From a virus: a stretch of 36,057 nt of DNA. Shown here one piece after another: positions 15,261 to 24,396 of the stretch. Both the position numbers and the translations under genes were made by a program. Each line of letters opens with the position of its first letter. Position 1 is the stretch's first letter. Location of the stretch: positions 1 through 36,057 of the IMG/VR virus record IMGVR_UViG_3300017783_000083; one strand, written 5' to 3'. The notes beneath the pieces are model-generated. The model did no database searches and was not told where the DNA came from. It saw only the letters and a program-made list of their open reading frames with translations.

Positions 15261-15529
15261 TGGGACTATACGACGATTTATACAGATATAAAAGAGAAAA
15301 GATTTATGACATTAAAAAGTCTGCCAAAGATAATAAAAAGTATTTAGGCTATGATTATAAAAATGACTTAATAACTAATAGAGTTTCTAGGCACATTATT
15401 AGAAATCAAACCATTCTTGATTTTTTACAATTCTGTACTGACTATTATTACAATACTATTAAACAAATTCGTGTAATGAAAAATTGGAAAAATTACACAG
15501 CAAACAAAGATGATAAAAATATAAGATAA
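15260..15529 (+). CDS. Small hypothetical baseplate-cluster protein
   Basis: This is an 89-residue basic protein (MGLYDDLYRYKREKIYDIKK, then NRVSRHIIRNQTILDFLQFC and TDYYYNTIKQIRVMKNWKN), probably helical and rich in Y, K, R and N. There is no membrane segment. It overlaps both neighbours by one base (TAATG), so it is coupled between the gp6-like and gp7-like genes. In many contractile systems a small gene sits here. The family is not recognised. Confidence 0.75.
   Translation: MGLYDDLYRYKREKIYDIKKSAKDNKKYLGYDYKNDLITNRVSRHIIRNQTILDFLQFCTDYYYNTIKQIRVMKNWKNYTANKDDKNIR
15520..15528 (+). promoter_or_regulatory. TATAAGATA element abutting a start codon
   Basis: TATAAGATA ends directly at the ATG at 15529. 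It resembles those before 6210, 18857 and 20789. It lies within the coding end of the previous gene, so it may be partly constrained by the protein. Confidence 0.25.
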
Positions 15530-18276
15530 TGTCAAAGTATTCATATTTAAGATTTTTTAATGGAGTTGAGAATGAATTAAACCTTGACTATGATTCTACA
15601 AATGAAAAGTGGAGTGGTGTTGTATATTTACCTGAGGTTTCAGTAGGCCTTTATGAAACTTTAAACTTATTTATATTAGAAGAGCTTGTAGATGCTAATG
15701 GCCAAATAGTATATGGTAGACCTGTTTCTACAGATAGTAATGGTAGTAATTTTAAATTTAGTTGGAAAGACGATAGGTATATTAGTAAAGATATTTTTAT
15801 ATATGGTACAAGTTTAGAAAACAATACTGTAAAAATACAAAATTTAGATGGACTAAACATTCAAGTATTAGATCACACTGATGTTGTTTCAGTAATTGCA
15901 GGTTTAAAAACTGTAAATGATTTTACAAATGATGCGATACAGGCTAACATTGCACTTTCATCTAAGGCTGAACAAAGACATCAAAGAACTTTATTAATAA
16001 CGGATGATAGTGATGGACATGAAGTTGCTGAAATAATAATATATGGTGAAACAGTTGGAGAAGATGAAAGAATGCACGACCTATTACAAAATATGGGTGC
16101 TACTCTTGATGATGGTGATTTTATAATTTTTAAAGAGCACGATATTAATGAGATGGGAATCGACTGGAGACTCATGAATCAAAAAAGAAGAGAGCTACTT
16201 TTAGAATTACACAATATTAAACCATTCGTTGGAACTTATAAAGCTGTATTAAATGCAATTGATTTTTTCGGTTATAATAATATTACACTTAAAGAATATT
16301 GGCTAAATATAAATCAAGACAGCGATAGTTTTGGAAAACTAAAGGCAGTTTCAGTTCCAGATAAAAATGCTGGATTTAGTTATAAGAAAAGAAAGCAATT
16401 TAATTTGCCTTCTACTACAATGAAAAAAACAAGCAGATTTTCATTGGTTTATAAATTAAACGAGCCTAATGGATCATTTGATTATTGGGATATTCCCAAC
16501 GTTGATGAGGTATTTGACTTTACGCCTGAAGAAATTTTAATTAAATTATATGGTCTTAAGAATAAACTACAAAGAGAATATCTTCCACTTCAAGCAAAGA
16601 TTGTAGATATTACAGGAGAGGGAAGTTATTTTGATCAAAAGAATTTAAACGTTTGGAATAATCAACAACCTATTGTTTCATTCAATGAAGGTAAAGATGT
16701 TGAGTTTACAGTCTATCCAGAAGGTAAACAACTTTATATTGAAGATTATGCACTTGTATCTAATAATAATATTTTAATAGACAATGTAAATTTTGAACCT
16801 ATTCCTCTAGATGGTTTTGGAAATCTTAATGAAACTGAATATGAAACTTTATTATCAGATTTTGAAACATTTTACAATAATTATTATATAAATAAAAAGG
16901 AAACTTTTAACAATGACACAGATGGAGAACACTCTATTCCCATAGGTTGTCCAATAATCTTACAATGTACTTCACTTCCACAAGAATGGGAATTTGCAAA
17001 CTTTACATGGTTTGATGCATTAGATTCAACAGTTACTTGGGATAATTGGTGGAAGCAACATGTTTATGAGTTAGAATGGGTAGTTACTGGACCTAACAAT
17101 TATTCACAAAGTTTTAGAGGTAGTATTGGTTACTATGAAACAGATGGTACATTCCATCCAGGATATTTAAGGTTTCCAATGATTGTACCGTTTGAGGGAG
17201 ACTATAGTGTAGAGCTAAGAATGTATGACCTTCAAGGAATTATGAGTTTTAGAAAAGAGTCAGACTTCTTTAACGTTAAGGTAAAGCCACTTGAAATATA
17301 TGGAATTTATCAATGGAAAGAAGATAATAGATGGAAAGATTGGAAAACTGATTGGAATAAAACAGGAGGTTATTGGGAATTGCCAACTGAAAATTTACAA
17401 AAAGTTGAAGATAGTTTTCAATCTTTATACTTAACAATGGATAGAGCTAATTATGTACACAATGAAAGTCAAGGTAAAATATTTAGTACGGTTGAAAGAT
17501 ATGTAGATACAGATCCTGTTAATTTAACAGGTTATGGTGAAACTACTGGACCTTATATTTGGAATGAAATGGAGCCAGTTAGATGGGTAGATGGAAAATA
17601 TAATTGGTGGGACGCTACTAGAATTGGTGCAGATTTAACAGCAAGTTTTAAAATAAATACAATTCAACAAGGTAGTGTTTTAACTATTACACATAAAAAC
17701 CCTACTACTCATTTAATTGAAACAGGAACTCACACTTTAGTTGCTGCAACTCCTACTAATAACTCAGATCTTTTAGGTTGGCAAGCAATTGCTGATGAAT
17801 TAAATGCATCTACAGATTCTATTATTAGTAAGTTTAATTATAACCCAGTATTTGAAGATACTGATAATGATGACACTAATGACATATTTAAATTCTTATT
17901 ATGTGTTGGAAAGGATTATTCTTTTAAATATGATTTTGAAGAGGTAACATTAACTAATGGAACAATTTATGGTAAAACAAAATATGTTAGGTACAATCCT
18001 ACATTTGATACTGTAAGAATTATTAACGGAAGTGCAGAGGTAGAAAGATCAACTCATGTTACGTTTGCTTTAGATAAAACACAAATGCCTGGTATTAAAA
18101 AGCCAGTTTGGAGAATATATAAAGATAGTAGTCAAGAAGAACATGATATATATTATGATAATATGTGGTTGACATATATCTTTAAAGAGGCTGGAAACTA
18201 TAAAATTTCGGCTGAAATTGAAGATACAAATGGTAATAGAAATAAAACCATTAGAAACATGATAATTGTAAAATAA
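15529..18276 (+). CDS. Baseplate wedge protein, gp7 / tail protein I-like
   Basis: This is a 915-residue protein, close to T4 gp7 (1032). The N-terminal 200 residues are beta-rich. Around residues 205-262 it reads GIDWRLMNQKRRELLLELHN, then IKPFVGTYKAVLNAIDFFGY and ITLKEYW, the helical motif that marks tail protein I/gp7-type wedge proteins. The middle and C-terminal parts hold tryptophan-rich beta domains (WFDALDSTVTWDNWWKQH, DNRWKDWKTDWNK) and end with a PKD/Ig-like domain (WRIYKDSSQEEHDIYY, TYIFKEAGNYKISAEIED). It follows gp25, gp6 and the small gene, the expected order. It forms the outer arm of the wedge. The gp7-like call rests on this motif and gene order. Confidence 0.75.
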   Translation: MSKYSYLRFFNGVENELNLDYDSTNEKWSGVVYLPEVSVGLYETLNLFILEELVDANGQIVYGRPVSTDSNGSNFKFSWKDDRYISKDIFIYGTSLENNTVKIQNLDGLNIQVLDHTDVVSVIAGLKTVNDFTNDAIQANIALSSKAEQRHQRTLLITDDSDGHEVAEIIIYGETVGEDERMHDLLQNMGATLDDGDFIIFKEHDINEMGIDWRLMNQKRRELLLELHNIKPFVGTYKAVLNAIDFFGYNNITLKEYWLNINQDSDSFGKLKAVSVPDKNAGFSYKKRKQFNLPSTTMKKTSRFSLVYKLNEPNGSFDYWDIPNVDEVFDFTPEEILIKLYGLKNKLQREYLPLQAKIVDITGEGSYFDQKNLNVWNNQQPIVSFNEGKDVEFTVYPEGKQLYIEDYALVSNNNILIDNVNFEPIPLDGFGNLNETEYETLLSDFETFYNNYYINKKETFNNDTDGEHSIPIGCPIILQCTSLPQEWEFANFTWFDALDSTVTWDNWWKQHVYELEWVVTGPNNYSQSFRGSIGYYETDGTFHPGYLRFPMIVPFEGDYSVELRMYDLQGIMSFRKESDFFNVKVKPLEIYGIYQWKEDNRWKDWKTDWNKTGGYWELPTENLQKVEDSFQSLYLTMDRANYVHNESQGKIFSTVERYVDTDPVNLTGYGETTGPYIWNEMEPVRWVDGKYNWWDATRIGADLTASFKINTIQQGSVLTITHKNPTTHLIETGTHTLVAATPTNNSDLLGWQAIADELNASTDSIISKFNYNPVFEDTDNDDTNDIFKFLLCVGKDYSFKYDFEEVTLTNGTIYGKTKYVRYNPTFDTVRIINGSAEVERSTHVTFALDKTQMPGIKKPVWRIYKDSSQEEHDIYYDNMWLTYIFKEAGNYKISAEIEDTNGNRNKTIRNMIIVK

Positions 18277-18290
18277 AAAAATAAAATAAA

Positions 18291-18839
18291 ATGGCGGTTA
18301 CAGAAATTTTAGGAACAGATTCGCTTTCATCATCAAGAATTACACTTAATGATAACTTTACTTCACTTGAAGACGAAATAACAAGTTTAAAAGGATATTT
18401 AGATCCTACAGCTTTAACTCTATCAGGTGTTACTATTTCTACTAGTCAAATTGCGATTGATGGAGGAACAGCAGTAAATGCTAGTTCAGCTACTTTTGGA
18501 GTTGCTAGTACATTTAGTAATGAAGTTAATTTTAGTGCAGGTATTACAAAAGATGGAATTAATGGAACATCTTCAGCAGGGCTTACATCACTTCCTGCTA
18601 ATCTTTTACATTCTAGTTATTTTGTTGACGTAGCAGATGGAGGAACTCCATTAGTGTTATCAGCAAGTACAGTAGTAGGAAAAGAAATTACATTAATTGC
18701 AACATCAGCTGGTGATATTGAAGCTACTAATGTTGCAGGTGCAGCAAGTATTGCAATAGTACAAAACGGAACACTTACTTTAAGATCAGATGGTACTTCA
18801 TGGTACATTATTGGTTCTTTTGGTGCAACAATTGCGTAA
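18291..18839 (+). CDS. Small virion surface or fibre-like protein
   Basis: This is a 182-residue, S/T/A/G/I-rich protein with low charge. The start (MAVTEILGTDSLSSSRITLN, then DNFTSLEDEITSLKGYL) is like a short coiled-coil trunk; the rest is short beta strands. The end (LTLRSDGTSWYIIGSFGA) matches the closing strand of many phage fibre and head-decoration proteins. It is probably trimeric and exposed. It lies just after the gp7-like gene and before large structural genes. A short fibre or decoration protein is likely but not proven. Confidence 0.65.
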   Translation: MAVTEILGTDSLSSSRITLNDNFTSLEDEITSLKGYLDPTALTLSGVTISTSQIAIDGGTAVNASSATFGVASTFSNEVNFSAGITKDGINGTSSAGLTSLPANLLHSSYFVDVADGGTPLVLSASTVVGKEITLIATSAGDIEATNVAGAASIAIVQNGTLTLRSDGTSWYIIGSFGATIA

Positions 18840-18845
18840 AAAAAT

Positions 18846-18856
18846 TATAAGAATAA
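18846..18856 (+). promoter_or_regulatory. TATAAGAATAA element before a start codon
   Basis: TATAAGAATAA directly abuts the ATG at 18857 in a 17-base gap. It is of the same type as at 15520 and 20776. Confidence 0.25.
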
Positions 18857-20785
18857 ATGGCTACACCATTAGTTAGAATACCTCAAATTCAAGGAGGAAC
18901 AATGTATGCTTTTGCAAGTGGGACTAGAGATTTGACAAGAGCTTTCAATAACCCAGATATTAAATTTGAGTTTAGTAAATATGCTCTTTTAGATATTCCT
19001 AATTTTGAAACAGCAGTTGCTGGTAAAAATACAATGGACTTTACAAATATGTTAGATTATTCTGGTCTATCATATGTTTTAAAGGGAGATGCTGGTCACG
19101 ATTTTGCTAATACTTTCCAAAATTATGCACTTAACTTAGAAGAAGAGCTTTTACAAGATGATGATTTTGATAGCACTTTATATGGTTCTGATGCTGAAAA
19201 AATATTTTTTAAATGGCTAAACGCTGCAGGCGCAATTAGATTTAAAACCGCTGATTCTAATGAGTCTGTAAATCCTGGCTTTTATACTGAAGAGCCTAAT
19301 GCTTCTGGTACTGGGACTGACTATGATAGAGTAGTCAAGTATTTAGGTAGTATTGATGTAGGTAATGATATACAATATAAAGGTAATGCATACCACGAGG
19401 TATATATTAATGTTCCCTCGGGCATAGGATATACTCCTACCGTATTATTTAATAGTTCTCTTTATAATGCCTCTGGTAACAAGACTTACACAGAAGCAGA
19501 AATTAGTGGTAGAGCAAGTCAAACTCATCCAGATCCTAACATGGATTTAGAGACTTTAGTAGACGTTGCTGGAGCAACTCCTTATTATAATGTTGATTCT
19601 AATACTACTTCTAATTTTGGAATAGATTGGAACATTGCTAATTATAATGCAGTTGCTAATAACTCAAACATAAATAGTTTACAAGATTATGCTAAACAAG
19701 GAGGAGACTTTAGATTTAATGCAGTTCTTGTTTATTATGATTTATATAGTGATTCAGTATCTGCAAACAGAGAAACTAATCTCTATGGCGTATTAATATT
19801 AGACAATCCTCAAGATAATCCTGGTGCAGCAAACAGTTCTTACATTCCTGAACTTATTAAGTATAAGCCAAATGAAATTACTGGCTTAAATGGAAACGCA
19901 TTCGGTCTTAAATTAAATATTAAATTTAATTCATCTCTTGATAATGTTGGTGTTGAAGTTAATATCAATGACTTTACAACATTCTCAATGGATTTATTCA
20001 TGGATACGACAAGTGCCTTAGAGAATGCTGCTAAATTACTATCAGATGCAAACGCAAGATATACAAGAATTAAGGGCAGGGTTGATGACTTAGAAAACTT
20101 AGTAATGTCAATGGATTCAAGCACTGAAATGTTAAGTAGAATAAGTTCATTAGAGACAGATTTTCAAAACGCAAGTGCAAATCTTGCAGATAGTAACAGT
20201 TTATTAGAATTAATTACAAGTGCAAATGGCAGAATTAATCAACTTATTGATGGTACAATTCCATCTGAAGTACAATATAATACTGACATTTTATTTAATG
20301 GACCTGGTATATTGGTTGACAAAACAGTTCCGAATAAAATTAAAATTAAAAACGATTTAAAAACATATGTATTTGGAAAGCCATTCTTATGGAATGAAAA
20401 TACATTAAGCGTTTATAATGAAATTACAGATACTAATCAGTACAATCCTTCAAATGCAACGGGCTTTGGTATTTGGGCAAGACTAAAAGAATTCTCAAAT
20501 CAACTTAGACTTGTTGGTAAAACATTAGACCAAGGTGCTGATAATAATATTAATATATACATAGATGACAAACTTATAGGTTGGAAAGATGGCCAAAGTT
20601 ATAAGATTGTTTTTGAAAACTTAAATTTAAGCGGTAACAATATTAACATTTATACTAATTGGAAAGCTAGATATGATAAACTAATTGGAAGTATATCAAA
20701 CACCCAAGTTGGAAACAATCCATATTTTGAAATAGTTTGTATAAATGCTGCGATGTTTGAATTTGAAATAGATGTTATAAGATAA
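18857..20785 (+). CDS. Virion structural protein with a central coiled coil
   Basis: This is a 642-residue protein. The N-terminal 380 residues are mainly beta and include YGVLILDNPQDNPGAANSSY and IPELIKYKPNEITGLNGNAF near residues 310-355, plus a GLKLNIKFNSSLDNVGVEVN block. Residues about 387-465 form a coiled coil (ALENAAKLLSDANARYTRIK, VDDLENLVMSMDSSTEMLSR). The C-terminal 170 residues are beta again (NPYFEIVCINAAMFEFEIDV). It lies after the gp7-like gene, where T4 encodes gp8, gp9 and gp10, so a wedge or peripheral baseplate role is plausible. The T4 equivalent is not identified. Four bases separate it from the next gene. Confidence 0.75.
   Translation: MATPLVRIPQIQGGTMYAFASGTRDLTRAFNNPDIKFEFSKYALLDIPNFETAVAGKNTMDFTNMLDYSGLSYVLKGDAGHDFANTFQNYALNLEEELLQDDDFDSTLYGSDAEKIFFKWLNAAGAIRFKTADSNESVNPGFYTEEPNASGTGTDYDRVVKYLGSIDVGNDIQYKGNAYHEVYINVPSGIGYTPTVLFNSSLYNASGNKTYTEAEISGRASQTHPDPNMDLETLVDVAGATPYYNVDSNTTSNFGIDWNIANYNAVANNSNINSLQDYAKQGGDFRFNAVLVYYDLYSDSVSANRETNLYGVLILDNPQDNPGAANSSYIPELIKYKPNEITGLNGNAFGLKLNIKFNSSLDNVGVEVNINDFTTFSMDLFMDTTSALENAAKLLSDANARYTRIKGRVDDLENLVMSMDSSTEMLSRISSLETDFQNASANLADSNSLLELITSANGRINQLIDGTIPSEVQYNTDILFNGPGILVDKTVPNKIKIKNDLKTYVFGKPFLWNENTLSVYNEITDTNQYNPSNATGFGIWARLKEFSNQLRLVGKTLDQGADNNINIYIDDKLIGWKDGQSYKIVFENLNLSGNNINIYTNWKARYDKLIGSISNTQVGNNPYFEIVCINAAMFEFEIDVIR
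20776..20785 (+). promoter_or_regulatory. TATAAGATAA element before a start codon
   Basis: TATAAGATAA ends 3 bases before the ATG at 20789 and overlaps the end of the preceding gene, so coding constraint cannot be excluded. It is related to the elements at 6202, 15520 and 18846. Confidence 0.25.
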
Positions 20786-20788
20786 TAG

Positions 20789-23700
20789 ATGGACACACAA
20801 AACTCATTTTCAGGAATAATTAAGCAATTCACACAGATGAATGCCAATGCGTTAGAAACTTTTGAGCGTATTAATGAGGCAATGACTAGTGAAAAGGATG
20901 CTATTACGGTTTCAGTAGACTTATTCGGTACGCCAGACGATGACGGCGTAACTACAATTAAAACTTATCAAATACCTTCGTTTGGGTTTATTGATAGAGA
21001 AATAAAAAGATTAGAAAATAATATTAAAGCGCTAAGCGGAGTTGGAACTGCAGATGCAACTGTACAAATGCCTGATGGTAGCTTTAAAAAGATTATTGCA
21101 AGAAAACTTAAAACTCCTGCAAGTGATTTAACTTCAATTGCATTACCTACACAATTCGTAACTACAGATAATGACTTTTTTGAAGATTATTTAAATCCAT
21201 TATTAACTGTTAAATTTGATGTTAGTAATCAAATTGCAGTAGATACTGAAAGAGTTTTAGTAAAAAGATATATTTTTAAAGCAAACGATGAATTTGCTGC
21301 AGCTTATTTTGATGACACTTATAATAATGTTGATGAGATTAATTATCAAACATTTGTAGAAGACTTAATAAGTAGTGGGGCAAATGCAACAATTGATGAA
21401 CAAGTTAGAGACCTTCCTTTTAAATCAACTCAATACTATGGTGATTTTGATGCATTAGCAGTTGAAAATGCAGAAAGAGAATTTGTAGTAGACGGAACTC
21501 CAGTTATAAAAACAGTTAAACTATATACTTTAAATAAATTAACTTATACTGATGGAGATAAATCTTTAAATGATACTGAATTTTTATCTGTTGGTGATGA
21601 ACTACTTGTAAATAGTGGTAACAATAATACAAGATACAGAATTGAAAACGTATATAATGGGACTAGTCAAATTGAACTAAGATTAATTGAAGGATTTGAC
21701 AGTATTAAAATTGGAACTAGCCAACTTAGAATTTATAAATCTTTAGAAAATAAAGTAGATTTAAGCATTAATGTAGGATTTGATGAGAGACAAGTTGTAT
21801 TCTTTAAAGCAATTGATCCTGATTCTAAAATCATTGCAGAAAACTGGTCACCTGGTGTTGGTTTTTATTCTAATGATTTAACAATTGAAGATGAAGCTGG
21901 AGGTACTCAAACATTATCTGCTTTCTATAGAGATAGTGTTTCTGACTTTGGTCAATTTATTAAAGCATTAAAAGAAGATTTTATTCCACCGGCAAATGTT
22001 GGTATTAAGCCAGATCCAGTTGAATTAAATGTAGATAATTTTCAAGTTGTACAAATTAATACACACTTAACTGAAAATGACGCATTAGATAATATTAAAA
22101 AATTAAACACTGATAAAATAACAGTTAGTGAAAATTTAAAGAAATTAGATGACACCATTTCTAGTAAGAGAAGTGAAATTGCTACTAAGAAATATAAATC
22201 TGAAATACAAAAAAATAAAGATAAAAATACGCTTAATTCTCTTATTGAAAAGAGAAGTGGAGAGGCAAAATTATATTCTTCAGTTGTTAATCAAATTCAA
22301 AGCATTAGCACTGATCAAAATGTAAAAGATATTAAACCTAAATTTAGAGTTAGAGGTTTTTGGAAAGTGCCTGAAGCAAAAACAAATGCAGATACACTTC
22401 CACAAGAAATTGTTAAATTTAGTATTCAATATAGATATGTTTCCGCAAGTGGAAAAACAAGTAATATTGAACAGATACCATTTACACAAGATAATAAAAC
22501 TACAACTGCGAGTTTTTCTAACTGGAATCAATTAGATACTCCAACTAGAAAGAGATTAAAAGACGTAACTACAGGTAAATATATTTGGACTACTGAAAGC
22601 ATAGAAGATGGACAAGAAGTTAATTTTAATCAGTTAGATCTTCCTATTAATTTAGGTGAAAATATTGAAATTAGAATAAAGGCATATTCAGAAGCTGGTT
22701 TTCCATCAACTCCTGTAACTTCAGATTGGAGTGAACCTATATTAATAGAATTTCCACAAGGTATGTTAGATACCTCTGATGTAATTAATCTTGTTGAGGA
22801 AAATAGCAAAGAAACTACTTATGTAAAACTTGTTGAGGAATTAGATTCTAAAGGAGTCTATACACATATTGCTGATAGTTTTATTGCTAATGAAAAATAT
22901 TTTACACATGGTGCAAGTAATATAGCATCTGGTTTTTTATCTTCTGAACAGACTCCTATTAGTTTATTAGATAAATTAATAGATCTTCAAAAAGAAATAG
23001 ATAGTCTTAAGGAACGGTTAGAAAATACCGAAGGTGAGTTATTGGCAACTATAGTAGATGAAGAAGGTAGAACAACTCAAATTGAGGCTAACACGACTAC
23101 TAAATTATTTGCAGGATATTACGTAGATGAGGTAGCTGACTTAAATATTAAGAAAGGAACAATTGTAACTAAGACCTTTAAATTATTATTAGAAAATAGT
23201 AAGGCAACTGATTTAGAATTAGCTGCAAGAATAATAGGAAATAGAAACGATGCGGTTTATCCTTCTTCTTCTTCTGGAGATGAAGTTACTTTTGAAATGG
23301 GTACACATGATTATAGTACAGGTGCACCTACTCTTGCTTCTAGAATTGAAAATGACACATATTATACAGTTGAAGGAAAATATGATTTAGTTCCTATACA
23401 ATATCAAAACATGACTACTGCAGAAGCTAATGCTGAAATATTTAATAATAAGGCTGCTATGCAATCTGCACAACGTAAAGGTCAATTTATTTACAGTAGA
23501 TATATGGACGTAACTGGAGAAAATCCACTGTATTCGGCATTACCTTTAGATTATTTAACAGGTGAAGATACTAGTTTAACCAATAATACTTCTAGATTTG
23601 AATATTTTGGAAAGGCTGCTACTGGAACTGACGGTACTTCAACAAATGATTTTATATGGAAGGGAACCGATGATGGAGTAATTCAATTATCAAGTTTAAC

Positions 23701-24337
23701 AAGTGGAGACTATGATGACTCTATTTATGTACATGTTGATCACCCTACTGTATTTACAGGTACGACTTATCAAGCTACCTGGAACAACATCTCTCAATTT
23801 GCAACATTATCAACTGATGACAATTATTCTAATCTACAAACACCATATAGATATGACAACAGTCAATTTTATGAAAGATCTATGAAAATGTCGTTTAGTG
23901 ATAATGATCAATTTTTACTTGGAGGAAAATCATGTGGATCATATTTATTTATGTCACCTGCTAGAATAGGAAGTTTAGTAGTGGATGGAGATAATAAATT
24001 TGGAAAAAAGACAATAGGTAAAGTAGATAGTAAGCAGGTTAATTCTCAAACTGCAAAATCACCTAACATTACAGTAGATATAGTTTTTCAATATAGAATG
24101 ACTGATTATTTTGGAGTTACTGCAAGTGGAGGAGTAGATACATCGACTGGCAGAATTGGTGGTAAAAATACTAATCCTGTTTCTAATTTAACATATTCTA
24201 AAACAATCGGTTTAGATATATTTGATTCTAATGAAAATCAATTTTCTTTTGATTTAGAAGTGTTTGCTAAATATAAGCCACAAGGATATAACTTAAACAA
24301 TACCAAGACAGTCACTCTTACTAAAGCAGTTAGTTAA
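20789..24337 (+). CDS. Large baseplate or tail structural protein with fibronectin III-like domain
   Basis: This is a 1182-residue protein with several visible regions. The N-terminal 70 residues contain an amphipathic helix (FTQMNANALETFERINEAM) and an IPSFGFIDREIKRLENNIKA helix. A beta-rich part runs to about 425. A coiled coil spans 428-508 (ENLKKLDDTISSKRSEIATK). A fibronectin III-like domain spans about 515-655 (KFSIQYRYVSASGKTSNIEQ, then IEIRIKAYSEAGFPS and SDWSEPILIEFP). A second coiled coil is at 728-771 (LIDLQKEIDSLKERLENTEG), and the C-terminal 400 residues are beta-rich. It probably forms an elongated peripheral baseplate component. The fold calls come from pattern, not a search; the T4 equivalent is unknown. 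Confidence 0.75.
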   Translation: MDTQNSFSGIIKQFTQMNANALETFERINEAMTSEKDAITVSVDLFGTPDDDGVTTIKTYQIPSFGFIDREIKRLENNIKALSGVGTADATVQMPDGSFKKIIARKLKTPASDLTSIALPTQFVTTDNDFFEDYLNPLLTVKFDVSNQIAVDTERVLVKRYIFKANDEFAAAYFDDTYNNVDEINYQTFVEDLISSGANATIDEQVRDLPFKSTQYYGDFDALAVENAEREFVVDGTPVIKTVKLYTLNKLTYTDGDKSLNDTEFLSVGDELLVNSGNNNTRYRIENVYNGTSQIELRLIEGFDSIKIGTSQLRIYKSLENKVDLSINVGFDERQVVFFKAIDPDSKIIAENWSPGVGFYSNDLTIEDEAGGTQTLSAFYRDSVSDFGQFIKALKEDFIPPANVGIKPDPVELNVDNFQVVQINTHLTENDALDNIKKLNTDKITVSENLKKLDDTISSKRSEIATKKYKSEIQKNKDKNTLNSLIEKRSGEAKLYSSVVNQIQSISTDQNVKDIKPKFRVRGFWKVPEAKTNADTLPQEIVKFSIQYRYVSASGKTSNIEQIPFTQDNKTTTASFSNWNQLDTPTRKRLKDVTTGKYIWTTESIEDGQEVNFNQLDLPINLGENIEIRIKAYSEAGFPSTPVTSDWSEPILIEFPQGMLDTSDVINLVEENSKETTYVKLVEELDSKGVYTHIADSFIANEKYFTHGASNIASGFLSSEQTPISLLDKLIDLQKEIDSLKERLENTEGELLATIVDEEGRTTQIEANTTTKLFAGYYVDEVADLNIKKGTIVTKTFKLLLENSKATDLELAARIIGNRNDAVYPSSSSGDEVTFEMGTHDYSTGAPTLASRIENDTYYTVEGKYDLVPIQYQNMTTAEANAEIFNNKAAMQSAQRKGQFIYSRYMDVTGENPLYSALPLDYLTGEDTSLTNNTSRFEYFGKAATGTDGTSTNDFIWKGTDDGVIQLSSLTSGDYDDSIYVHVDHPTVFTGTTYQATWNNISQFATLSTDDNYSNLQTPYRYDNSQFYERSMKMSFSDNDQFLLGGKSCGSYLFMSPARIGSLVVDGDNKFGKKTIGKVDSKQVNSQTAKSPNITVDIVFQYRMTDYFGVTASGGVDTSTGRIGGKNTNPVSNLTYSKTIGLDIFDSNENQFSFDLEVFAKYKPQGYNLNNTKTVTLTKAVS

Positions 24338-24350
24338 TAAAACTAATAGA

Positions 24351-24362
24351 GATATATAATCT
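24351..24362 (+). promoter_or_regulatory. Weak late-promoter-like element
   Basis: The 59-base gap before 24397, the largest in the window, contains GATATATAATCT. It keeps GATATATAA of the other sites but lacks the ATA end. It would lie 34 bases before the ATG, followed by an A-rich leader. It is weaker than the sites at 2000 and 10236. Confidence 0.3.
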
Positions 24363-24396
24363 TAAGTAATATTAAACTAAAAATAAAAACACAAAT

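Noticed and set aside
23703-23885. Short plus-strand frame inside the 1182-residue gene
   Set aside because: It is in another frame of a clear gene and its composition is an artefact of AT-rich coding DNA.
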